Shown here piece after piece: positions 1 through 7,126 of a DNA stretch of 10,693 bases (positions within the stretch are counted from its first letter, which is position 1; each line of letters begins with the position of its first letter). Origin of the DNA: Willaertia magna (Eukaryota; Heterolobosea; Eutetramitea; Acrasida; Naegleriidae); contig CADWAF010000350.1 in assembly GCA_902984215.1 (NCBI GenBank), forward strand, positions 1 to 10,693. The letters are read 5' to 3'. The notes below the pieces were generated by a model. That model saw only the letters and a list, made by a program, of their open reading frames with translations. It did not search any database and was not told the origin of the DNA. Position numbers and translations under genes: made by a program.

Positions 1-444
1 TTTGTCTCAAAAATAATGTGAAATAAAACAGTTGTGTTGTGTTACATCGATTCTTACTCTTTAATACTTTCAATACTTCATAGTGGAATAGCCTAATTGT
101 TTTTTTTAAATTTTGTGTAACCCAAAGCCTACTTGAAGCTCTTTAAAATTAATATTATTTATGGGTCAAAGAAATTGTTTAAAAAAACTTACTTTTTAAT
201 GTCGAATCTCAAGTAGTTCAATAAAATGTAATCAAATAATTCATTTTTTCCGGCAACTACAAATTGTAATAAAATTAAAACTAAACTTACATTCAACATA
301 AGCTGATAGATATACATCAGCATACATTTCAGATATTTCTTCTCTTGTGTAAAGTCTTTTAAACAATCTATCTTCTAATTCCTTCTCAATCAAATTCAAT
401 ATTAACAATTCAATCGCTTTGAAAGTGGATGTTTTAACATACAC
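1..444 (-). CDS. Partial split gene of unknown function (3 exons visible)
   Basis: I do not recognise this protein. On the minus strand, exon 444-291 splices to 256-193 and then to 140-1, running off the left edge. Both introns (290-257 and 192-141) start with GTAAGT and end in TAG or AAAG. Splicing them keeps one frame open for about 119 codons under the standard code, with no stop of any kind. The visible product is charged and helical (for example EKELEDRLFKRLYTREEISE near the start, then YILLNYLRFDIKK, then KKTIRLFHYEVLKVLKSK). The N-terminus is unresolved. Position 444 is a GTG. An upstream exon ending at 529 with an intron 528-444 (GTAAAA to CTAG) would create ATG across the junction (A+TG), but that upstream frame carries a TAG. 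The plus strand over 300-540 can also be read as protein-like, but the two phase-matched GTAAGT introns favour the minus strand. It could be divergently paired with the plus-strand gene starting near 543. Confidence 0.55.
141..192 (-). other. Intron 2 of the left-edge minus-strand gene
   Basis: A 52-nt AT-rich intron, with donor GTAAGT reading from 192 and acceptor TTTTAAAG ending at 141. The upstream exon ends in phase 2 and the downstream base A140 completes a Lys codon, after which the frame stays open to the window edge. It contains a degenerate form (about 15 of 18 matches) of the intron palindrome seen in the plus-strand gene. Confidence 0.55.
257..290 (-). other. Intron 1 of the left-edge minus-strand gene
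   Basis: A 34-nt intron, with donor GTAAGT reading from 290 and acceptor TTTGTAG ending at 257. T291 joins T256-T255 to make a Phe codon, and the reading frame continues as GKNELFDYILLNYLRFDIKK. Without removal, the frame enters AT-rich sequence and stops at 243-241. Confidence 0.55.
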
Positions 445-578
445 TAGTCATTTCTGGGCTTTAGTTGTGGTAAATGGTGTAAAAAAGGTTTTAGTATTCT
501 AAAAAAATAAAAATAGAATTAATTTTACTAATACTGTTCTAGATGATTCCAAAGATGTTTATGTCAACAATGACATTG

Positions 579-658
579 GTAAGTAGTTAAATAATTTAAT
601 ATTTATATTAAAATTTTATTAAGTAAAGTTGACAATAAGCCTTTTATTATTGTTATAG
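579..658 (+). other. Predicted intron with one-mismatch palindrome copy
   Basis: An 80-nt AT-rich segment with donor GTAAGT at 579 and acceptor TTATAG at 658. Joining G578 to GA659-660 gives a Gly codon and continues an RNY-rich frame (VYVNNDI / GSFNNSFNGVLVYNL). It contains the intron palindrome at 595-612 with one mismatch. Confidence 0.5.
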
Positions 659-1319
659 GATCTTTTAATAATAGCTTCAATGGTGTACTGGTTTATAACT
701 TATAAGTTTACGGTGAAACAATTATTGATTATGTTTTTTATATCACTGACTACATATTAAAAACTTGTAACAAAAACTTCTTCAATTTAGAGTCTTTTGT
801 TATAGCAAAGTCATTAAAAAATAAGTTTCAATTTGAACTTTTGTTTAATATTCTTTAATATTTTAGATGCATTTTCTCAGTTTTGGTCTTTTTCATAAGA
901 AGATGATTACATAACTTCTAGTCTCCAAAGAATAAGCTATGATAAATTAAAAAATATGAACTTTAACAAAAAAAGCAATAAAAGTAGCACCTCTAATATA
1001 ACCTTTGAGGAAGCTGAATAGTCTGAGGAAGAATTTGAAGATGAAATAAAATATGATATTTATGATACTATTAATTTGTCTAGTAATGCAATTTTTCAAT
1101 CATCTAATATTACAACTACAGCAATAGCTAGTATATTAAACAGCAATATTTGTACCCCTACTAAAAACTTTAACCAAATTATATCTATCAATAAATTTTT
1201 AGCAAGTCTTGAAAATGTTGTAATACTTTCTATTGGCTACAACAAAGAACTTGGTGAGGAAGAAGAAGATGAAGAAGATGAAAAAGTTAAAAGAACACCT
1301 ATAAAATGTAGGTCAAAAC

Positions 1320-1365
1320 GTAAGTAATGAAATTTTTAATATGAATATTAAAATTTTTATTTAAG
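1320..1365 (+). other. Predicted intron with one-mismatch palindrome copy
   Basis: A 46-nt intron with donor GTAAGT at 1320 and acceptor ATTTAAG ending at 1365. C1319 joins TC1366-1367, and the frame then continues through PIIYKSFNSISIINAVKQLM. Without splicing, the upstream acidic/basic ORF ends at once in TAA TGA. The palindrome copy lies at 1335-1352 with one mismatch. Confidence 0.55.
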
Positions 1366-1713
1366 TCCCAATAATTTATAAGTCCTTTAATTCAATTTCA
1401 ATTATAAATGCTGTTAAACAGTTAATGTTTTCTTAAAAATCTTCTTCTTTAAAGAAAAAAAGAAGAGTAAATAGTAGCAAAGAGAAAGTTTTTTCATTAG
1501 ACACATACTAAAATTCAAAAATGGCAACGATAATAAAAGAATATAATATTAATTCAGTTGTCTTATTAGTTTCTTGTGTTATTATTCCATTAAAATCAGA
1601 ACAATTAAGAAATATTAAGACAAACCACGTAATAAACATTATGGATAAGTTAAAAAATGGTAAAAAGAGTGTTGATGATAATTTTAATATTATTTTACTT
1701 ACTATACCAAAAA

Positions 1714-1785
1714 GTAAGTTGATATAAATATTAATTTTTTTTTTAATATTAATATTAAATTATTTCAAACAACAACATTAGAAAG
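1714..1785 (+). other. Predicted intron with exact palindrome copy
   Basis: Donor GTAAGT at 1714, acceptor most likely AAAG at 1785, which keeps the frame (IPK, then KLRETVEMINQRLQEDIFYTK with TAA at 1815 read as Gln). The TAG acceptor at 1781 would break the frame. A T-run plus palindrome (1742-1759) forms a 30-bp block repeated exactly in the next intron. Confidence 0.5.
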
Positions 1786-1886
1786 AACTTAGAGAAACAG
1801 TTGAAATGATCAATTAAAGATTGCAAGAAGACATTTTTTACACAAAGCTCATAAGAATAATTGGCTTTCTTATCTACAAGGTGTTA

Positions 1887-1932
1887 GTGAGGATAAGTTT
1901 TTTTTTAATATTAATATTAAATTATTTTAGAG
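1887..1932 (+). other. Predicted intron with exact palindrome copy
   Basis: Probable intron with donor GTGAGG at 1887. The acceptor lies at 1930 (TTTTAG) or 1932 (TTAGAG); only 1932 preserves the frame into KKIIKILYG. The internal 30 bp (1898-1927) is identical to 1736-1765 of the preceding intron. The exact ends are uncertain. Confidence 0.4.
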
Positions 1933-2625
1933 AAAAAAATTATTAAGATATTATATGGCTAAGGATTAGAATTGAAGAATGAGTTAATTAAGCTTATTAA
2001 CATTAATATTAGTATAACAGACTTTTTTGCTACAGTATTGCAGACTTCAACAAGGTGTTTTAATTTAATGTTAAAGTTATCTAATCTAACTCATCTTGAA
2101 CAAGGAATGAATAGAAAAATGGTTAATAGTATCAACTGTTTTGTTGTTAGTGATATTATAATCAAATATGTTGAAAAAAATATTTATTAGGCTCTTTTGC
2201 AGTACTTAACTAATGATGAAAAGGTATTTAAAAGCTTTTTTCAAAAAGTTTTAAATTTATATAATGTCTTAAAGGCTTTGTATGAGTTTGATGTTAGTAA
2301 AACTTATTCCATTAAAGACCACAGCACTCTTTTAGAAAAGGCTCCTATTTTTTATAACAAGTTATTCTCTAATTTCTTTAATGTTACTATTAAGAATGCT
2401 AGAAAGACTGCTAGTAAGAAGAAAGCTTTTCAATTTACTGAATTAATTAAAAGAATACAGCTAGAAGTAGAACAAGTGGTTACTGTGGATACAAAGGTTC
2501 CAATCAATCAATTTGCTACTCTTATTGGAGAATCTAGTAAAAAGATTAAATTTTATTCTTTGTTTAGCGCAGATAATTTTGTTGCTATATTAAATTGTTT
2601 TAATTCTTTGTTTCCAAAGTATTTT

Positions 2626-2671
2626 GTTTTAATATTAATATTAAACTTTCTTTTAATATTAATATTAAAAG
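2626..2671 (+). other. Predicted intron holding two tandem palindrome copies
   Basis: Two exact copies of the 18-bp palindrome (2628-2645 and 2652-2669) lie 24 bp apart. The second extends to a 22-bp perfect palindrome at 2650-2671. Read through, they encode only repetitive Leu/Ile, whereas removal of 2626-2671 (GT to AAAAG) joins NSLFPKYF in phase to WFDSKKIPAFLCT. The donor GTTTTA is not consensus; GTATTT at 2619 is an alternative that shifts the frame. Confidence 0.4.
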
Positions 2672-3196
2672 TGGTTCGATTCTAAGAAAATACCAGCTTT
2701 TCTATGTACATAAGTAAAAGCCTATAAATAAAATTTTCATTAGAGTGTACACTACAAAACTAAGTACATGATTATTGTTCATCTTGGTTTTAAAGATAAA
2801 AAAAAAGAACAACATCTATTTTACAAGCTTAGTCTCTAAATATTTATTTTTTCTCCTAAGTCCAAATTCATTATAAAGCATGGTACAAAATTAAAAGTGA
2901 ATGAATTTCAGAAGCTAATAGATTTAATTATATATTTAGTTTACAATTTCACCACCATTCAAGGTCTCATTATTAATTTATATTCAAGTATAGGTACAAC
3001 TACAGTTATAGCTTTATTAACTGACAGAACATGTGTTAGTTTTGAGACAGATCTTAAATAATATTTGTATTTATGTAAATGTATGGAAAGTATTGTAAAA
3101 GTTGTTACATCTAAGGATTCAAAAGTAAAATATTCTTATTCATAACTATACAACATACACTATATTACTAATGAAGAAGCTCAAAAGGAAAAAATT
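2672..3196 (+). other. Degenerate N4/N6-type DNA methyltransferase-like domain
   Basis: This is the C-terminal block of the plus-strand gene, about 175 codons in one frame. At 2963-3064 it encodes NLYSSIGTTTVIALLTDR followed by CVSFETDLK, a TAA, then YLYL. The layout matches the AdoMet-binding motif I region of beta-class DNA methyltransferases (a D-P-F-x-G-x-G-T-T loop, then a conserved R, then G/S-x-E-x-D), preceded by the usual helix (KLIDLIIYLVYNFT). Differences are N-L-Y-S-S for the D-P-F/x-G part, so SAM binding may be lost. No (D/N/S)PP(Y/F/W) catalytic motif is visible upstream in this frame. TAA 3059 falls where homologues often have Glu or Gln. A 30-nt GTAAAAG to CATTAG segment (2714-2743) may be a further in-frame intron. 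The role, if any, could be DNA N-methylation in a mobile element; function is doubtful. Confidence 0.5.
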
Positions 3197-3363
3197 AAAA
3201 AAAAAAGTATACAAAGAAACAGTTCAAACAACATGCTGATGAAACAATAGATGAAGATGATAGTAAAGAAAATGTTATTATAACCTGTAAAAAAACTCAA
3301 AATGGTAAAAACAAAAAAACACTAACTGATAAAGGCAACCAATCTAAGAAAATAAAAAGATAA

Positions 3364-3499
3364 AATTATTATAATTTAATAAACTTGTTTATTTTCCAAT
3401 TAATATTAATAATTACATTTATTTTCATATTCATATTAAATGCTCTACCAAAAATCCTAATTCTATATAAATCATTATACAGAAATCTATAGAGCTATT
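3364..3499. other. AT-rich spacer between convergent coding regions
   Basis: This is the gap between the end of the methyltransferase-like region and the end of the convergent minus-strand region. It contains a two-mismatch copy of the intron palindrome (3423-3440) and a weaker one (about 3398-3413). I see no gene. Confidence 0.4.
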
Positions 3500-4777
3500 T
3501 CATTTTATAGTAAAATTCAACACAATTGGAATCCTAAGTAATTTGTTAAATCTTGTTAATATATTTTCTTTACAATCACCACTAATAAATACATCATATA
3601 GTTCTTTCATATTTTTTAAATAAATAGATAAAGCTTTTCTTTTTCATTATAAGAAGTTTCTAATTTCTTAATAAGTTTTTCATTAATTAAATCTATAATT
3701 AGTTTTATTTTTATTTTATCTGATAGATTGATTATTTCTTTATTAATAAAATCTATAAATTCTGAATTGACTCTTAATCTTAATAATATTTTTATACTAA
3801 ATTTTATACTATTTAAAGAAAGCTCTTTAATAAGTAAAATATTTCTAAGTCTTTTAATTAAATGTTGAAAATCTATTATTAATTTTAAATTACTAATAAT
3901 TTTTTATTTTTTAAATCATAATTCATTACCTATAAATACATCACAACAAATTGCTATAATATTAATATTTATATTATTTAGTTTACATTTATCAATATGG
4001 TTTAAAATTTTAGGAATATTATTTAAAAATATTTTATCACTTTTTCTAAAATGACCTATATCTTATAAAAGTATAGCAATATTACTATTAATTGTAATAA
4101 AAAAAACTGATATATTTTTTTTGTTATTTCTGCTATAGATGGTTATTCTTTTTGAAAAACTATTTTTGCTTCTTTATAATTTTCATTTAAATAACCTATT
4201 ACTTTTCTTAATAATAGATAATATATCAAATCTTCTCTAATTTTAATTTTATCTTATATAAAAATAAATTTAGTAAAAAATTCTTTCTCTTTTATTTCTA
4301 ATAATATTTCTTTAAACATATTTTCATCTATAAGTCCTAGATTTAATTGAGGTAAATAATTTTTAATTGTTGATAAAGAAGAAACTAATATATTTATATT
4401 TTTTATAACTTTTCTACTATCTAAAAGACTTTTTTTTCTTAAATATTTTCACAGTTTTTTCTTACCAATAAATCTTAAAAGTAAAAACTATTGAATAAGT
4501 TTTTTACAATATCAAAATTTACCTTTAAGATTTCTATTAATAATATTTTCTAAAGTATTTTATAATAATTTATAAAAAAACATTCTGTATCTAAAACTTT
4601 AGTTTTTAAAGTTATTTCTAATTTATTGTTTTTTTATATTTCTTTATTTTTTTCTTTTAAAATGTTATGTTTTTTTTTTTGATAAATATATTTTGTTTTA
4701 GTGTTTTTTAATTTTTGTTTAATTATTTTAATTTGATTTTTTAATTTTTTAATTTTTTTTCTTTCATTTTCTTTCAT
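3500..4777 (-). pseudogene. Helical, lysine-rich protein of unknown function, frame-broken
   Basis: I do not recognise it. From ATG 4777 the minus strand encodes a very basic coiled-coil-like N-terminus (KENERKKIKKLKNQIKIIKQ), then a probable 35-nt intron (4522-4488, GTAAAT to CAATAG). The rest is an Ile/Leu/Lys-rich, helix-turn-helix-like body (KSLLDSRKVIKNINILVSSL; DENMFKEILLEIKEKEFF; KIILSK-type helices; LIIDLINEKLIKKLETSYNE). It ends in MKELYDVFISGDCKENI, LLRIPIVLNFTIK and TGA at 3502-3500. The helix periodicity could suit a HEAT/ARM-like solenoid, but no signature is visible. About seven in-frame TAA/TAG codons and two TGA (4451-4449, 3918-3916) occur. Two frame breaks fall at A-runs (minus strand, 4115-4122 and 3612-3617), and each is resolved by one extra A. 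It may be a pseudogene, a gene using another code, or one damaged by homopolymer errors. Confidence 0.4.
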
Positions 4778-5012
4778 TATTAACTTTTACTCTATAATTA
4801 TAGCTTTTAATTGAATTTCTATATAATTTTTTTTGGTGAGGCAGATAATTTGTTCTAAGGCATGAACTGCCAATAGCAAATTTTTAAAAAAAACTCTTCA
4901 ACTAAATTAGGCATGTCTACTGCTTTGAATAACAACACAAATTATCTAGGCTATTGATTGCTATTGAAAAAAAAGGACTACAATTATTATTATTAATTGA
5001 TTGGAAAAAGAG
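4778..5012. other. Boundary spacer between the left element and the right-hand genes
   Basis: A divergent spacer between the minus-strand region starting at 4777 and the kinase start at 5013. Composition changes here from extremely AT-rich split genes to compact intronless genes. It holds an 11-bp inverted repeat (AGATAATTTGT at 4843-4853 and its complement at 4937-4947), two GGCATG copies in similar context, and repeated CTATTG. No gene or clear promoter element is seen. It could be the edge of an inserted element. Confidence 0.4.
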
Positions 5013-6335
5013 ATGATTTCAAAAAGTGGTACTGCTATCGATACTACTGTTGGAGGAGTTTGTAGTTCGGTTCTTTTTATTGGTAATATAACTCAAGATA
5101 CAGTTATTACTTATCATCCAGAACGTAAGGAAAGTAAATCGTTTGGGGGTTCCGTTACTTTTGGTTGTTTAGCAATGCAAACTTATCTTTCTAATGTAGA
5201 TTCTTGTCAATTACATCCTTCCGATTCATCTTCTATTCAACCTCAAGTGTTATCAAAAGTTAGTAAGAACGATGCAAAACTACTTTACAATTACTTTCAA
5301 AAGAAGTGTTTTAATAAGAAAGAAGAAAAGAACTTACTAAAAACGAGTGGTATCCAACCCGATTCTTCTTTCACTAAGAAACTTTTTGGTTTAAACATGT
5401 TTGAAAGGCTTCTTATTGAAGATGATAATAGAGAGTCTTGGTTGACCCAGTACGAATTGACTTACCCTTATGTAGAAAACCAAACAGTAGCAACTAACAA
5501 TCGTACTTTAGTTTGTAGACATAGAGGGTCTAACTTTAATGAAAATATAAACTATTGGTTAGAAATCCTTGTTTCAATTTGTGAGAAGAATACAACTGAA
5601 GCAATCTTCTTTGTTCCAGTCGCAGCAGAATTGGATCATCTCTTTGTAGAAAAGGCTATACAATTATTAAAAGAGAATCAATGTAAGATACCTCTTATTT
5701 GTACAGATATTCAAGGCTATTTGAGAAGAGTAGTAGATAAAACGGGAGAAGTTTCCGTTAACGATTTTGATTATATGCAACATGTCCTTAAAGTATTAGG
5801 AAAGTATGTAACGCTTATTAAGTTAGATTTAGAAGAGGCAAAGAAATGTTTGTTCTTACCTGATAGTGAAGAAAGAAAGAATGCTACTCCAGAACAATGC
5901 GCATCCATTCTTCATCAATTGTATCACTTCCCAATAGTTGCAGTAACAATGGGTGGAGGAGGAAGTGTTATTTCTTGTAGAGAAGGAGAAATACATGTCG
6001 GAAAGAACGAGTATGAGCATCATCATACAACAAGTAGTGCAAACAAAATTGGGTATTGTTCAAAATACTTTAAGGCTTATACTCCAAAACAAGTACAAGA
6101 TGAAACGGGAGCTGGAGATACTTTTGCCTCAACTTTTGTTGCAGAGTTATTATATCAAAGGAATTTAAATAATCTAACAGACTTTATTCTAACTCATCAT
6201 GATGTTTTTCATGCTGCTAAACTTGCCAGTAGTGCAACTAGTCACTTAGTTGAAGAATTTGGTTTGAATGGATTTGCCACAAGGGTGCAAGCATTAAAAC
6301 GAATGAATGAACAAGATAACAAGTTAGAGAAATAA
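5013..6335 (+). CDS. PfkB-family carbohydrate kinase, inositol 3-kinase-like
   Basis: Encodes a 440-residue ribokinase-fold kinase expected to transfer phosphate from ATP to a sugar or polyol hydroxyl in the cytosol. Visible features are an N-terminal strand VLFIGN (about 20-25), the substrate-side double glycine SFGGSVTFG (43-51), TDIQGYLR (231-238), the glycine-rich AVTMGGGGSVI (310-320), and the PfkB signature 2 DETGAGDTF (363-371) with catalytic-base Asp369. The DIQ.xLR segment and overall layout resemble the plant inositol 3-kinase (At5g58730-type) branch, from memory of the family, so the substrate is only a guess. It is longer than usual (about 300-350) because of a charged insert near residues 60-190. 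ATG 5013 is chosen because an in-frame TGA lies at 4998-5000. It ends in tandem TAA TGA. It converges on the phosphatase gene with 83 bp between. Confidence 0.88.
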   Translation: MISKSGTAIDTTVGGVCSSVLFIGNITQDTVITYHPERKESKSFGGSVTFGCLAMQTYLSNVDSCQLHPSDSSSIQPQVLSKVSKNDAKLLYNYFQKKCFNKKEEKNLLKTSGIQPDSSFTKKLFGLNMFERLLIEDDNRESWLTQYELTYPYVENQTVATNNRTLVCRHRGSNFNENINYWLEILVSICEKNTTEAIFFVPVAAELDHLFVEKAIQLLKENQCKIPLICTDIQGYLRRVVDKTGEVSVNDFDYMQHVLKVLGKYVTLIKLDLEEAKKCLFLPDSEERKNATPEQCASILHQLYHFPIVAVTMGGGGSVISCREGEIHVGKNEYEHHHTTSSANKIGYCSKYFKAYTPKQVQDETGAGDTFASTFVAELLYQRNLNNLTDFILTHHDVFHAAKLASSATSHLVEEFGLNGFATRVQALKRMNEQDNKLEK

Positions 6336-6418
6336 TGAATATTAATTACCACTCTACTATTTATTCTGTGAAATTATAATTTACAACAGTTTAATGTATA
6401 AATTAATTGTAAATATTA
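6336..6418. terminator. Shared 3' intergenic region of convergent genes
   Basis: An 83-bp AT-rich space between the stop codons of two convergent genes. It must hold both 3' ends and poly(A) signals. No exact AATAAA is evident on either strand, only AT-rich variants. Confidence 0.35.
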
Positions 6419-7126
6419 TTAAATTGGAACTTCTTCATCCCAATTCTTTAAATCAAGTTCCCTCACATCATTTAAAGGAGCAACCACTTTTAACAAGTAA
6501 TATTCCAATTTTTCAAGTTCAATATCCTCTTGATTACAATCATCATAACTAGATACAATTACACCATTCTCTGGATTATAAACAAAATTCTTTGGTCTAT
6601 CATCAATATGAATAGTATTCGTTTCATTATATTCTGGAAATAATTTCCAAAATAATTCTAATGCTTTTACCCTAGTTGACTGTGTAGGATCCACAACCAT
6701 TGCCCTTCTATTAGCTATAAATGTAATTTTATAATGTGGATTTTCTAATAATCTCAAATACTTTAATTTTGCTTCTATTGCAGTTGAATTTGTAGATGAC
6801 CAAATACCAATATCAAAATATGGATAAATTCTAGCTAAAAATCTATCTAAATAAGGACGTTTTAATAAATCAATATCCTTTTCACCTAATTGTCTTGATC
6901 TACAATCATAAATGGTTTGATCAATATCTAATACACAAAGTTTTTTACCAGCACGTGGTGGATTAAGAACAATAACATCAGAATTTGACACTGCTACAAC
7001 TGATTGTTGTTCTTGTTCTTTCAATGCAGATGCAGCAGCCCCTGTCATTGAAGAATTATTTCCATTGTTCCCCGAAATTGGGATTTCTACTGGATGTGAA
7101 GGTAAAACTTGTTCTGCATTAATCAT
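6419..7126 (-). CDS. UBLCP1-like HAD (FCP1/SCP-type) phosphatase lacking the ubiquitin-like domain
   Basis: A 235-residue protein whose residues about 60-225 match the catalytic domain of UBLCP1, the nuclear phosphatase that dephosphorylates the 26S proteasome. Seen in order: motif I VLDIDQT with D67 and D69 of DxDxT; RPYLDRFL (90-97); motif II GIWSST (107-112); YKITFIANRRAMVV (132-145); a conserved Lys (154); motif IV HIDDRPKNF (173-181) with D175/D176; and NPENGVIVSSY (184-194). All catalytic residues of a HAD Asp phosphatase are present. Human UBLCP1 has an N-terminal ubiquitin-like domain; here residues 1-58 are low-complexity (N, S, A, Q) with no such fold visible. The substrate could therefore be the proteasome, RNA polymerase II CTD or another phosphoprotein. 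The start is ATG 7126, and the stop is TAA. Confidence 0.85.
   Translation of the reverse strand: MINAEQVLPSHPVEIPISGNNGNNSSMTGAAASALKEQEQQSVVAVSNSDVIVLNPPRAGKKLCVLDIDQTIYDCRSRQLGEKDIDLLKRPYLDRFLARIYPYFDIGIWSSTNSTAIEAKLKYLRLLENPHYKITFIANRRAMVVDPTQSTRVKALELFWKLFPEYNETNTIHIDDRPKNFVYNPENGVIVSSYDDCNQEDIELEKLEYYLLKVVAPLNDVRELDLKNWDEEVPI

Larger units (their letters stand above)
543..3363 (+). pseudogene. Long split gene or relic with in-frame TAA/TAG codons; methyltransferase-like C-terminus
   Basis: I read this as one multi-exon coding region: about 543-578, 659-1319, 1366-1713, 1786-1886, 1933-2625 and 2672-3196, then a shifted frame to TAA 3361-3363. Protein-like composition is clear: an acidic stretch around 1000-1060 and 1252-1290, an SV40-like basic NLS (LKKKRRV, about 1451-1472), a 230-codon helical block at 1933-2625, and the methyltransferase-like block at 2672-3196. 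In-frame TAA or TAG occurs at 703, 896, 1019, 1434, 1509, 1815, 1960, 2188, 2711, 2837, 3059 and 3143, with no TGA in the frame followed. The TAG at 2188 joins two long ORFs of the same frame. A frame change between 815 and 880 is not explained, and another falls in the A10 run at 3197-3206. The start is unresolved: ATG 543 opens a 45-codon frame (MIPKMFMSTMTL, then DLLIIASMVYWF) that differs from the frame used downstream. It may be a live gene using TAR=Gln or a decayed standard-code gene. Confidence 0.5.

Noticed and set aside
459..740. Plus-strand SHFWALVVVNG followed by FNGVLVYN, reminiscent of Ulp1/C48 protease
   Set aside because: The Asp and Cys of the triad are not found at the right places, and this stretch overlaps the better-supported minus-strand gene.
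1933..1975. KKIIKILYGQG resembling polymerase motif B (YG after basic residues)
   Set aside because: The spacing of Lys to Tyr-Gly fits neither family A polymerases nor phage-type RNA polymerases, and the NS of family B is absent; no other polymerase motifs occur in the right order.
2672..2684. GGTTCGATTC resembling a tRNA T-loop (B box)
   Set aside because: The flanking bases do not form a T-stem and no D-arm, anticodon arm or acceptor stem can be drawn; it also codes for WFDS in the main frame.
1..4777. TGA read as Trp throughout the left half
   Set aside because: A few minus-strand TGA sites would suit Trp, but if all three stops are sense then every frame is open and the argument has no power; the plus-strand gene uses TGG and has no TGA.
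5953..6168. Plus-strand ORF of 71 codons
   Set aside because: It overlaps the PfkB kinase in another frame across its catalytic motif; it is a shadow.
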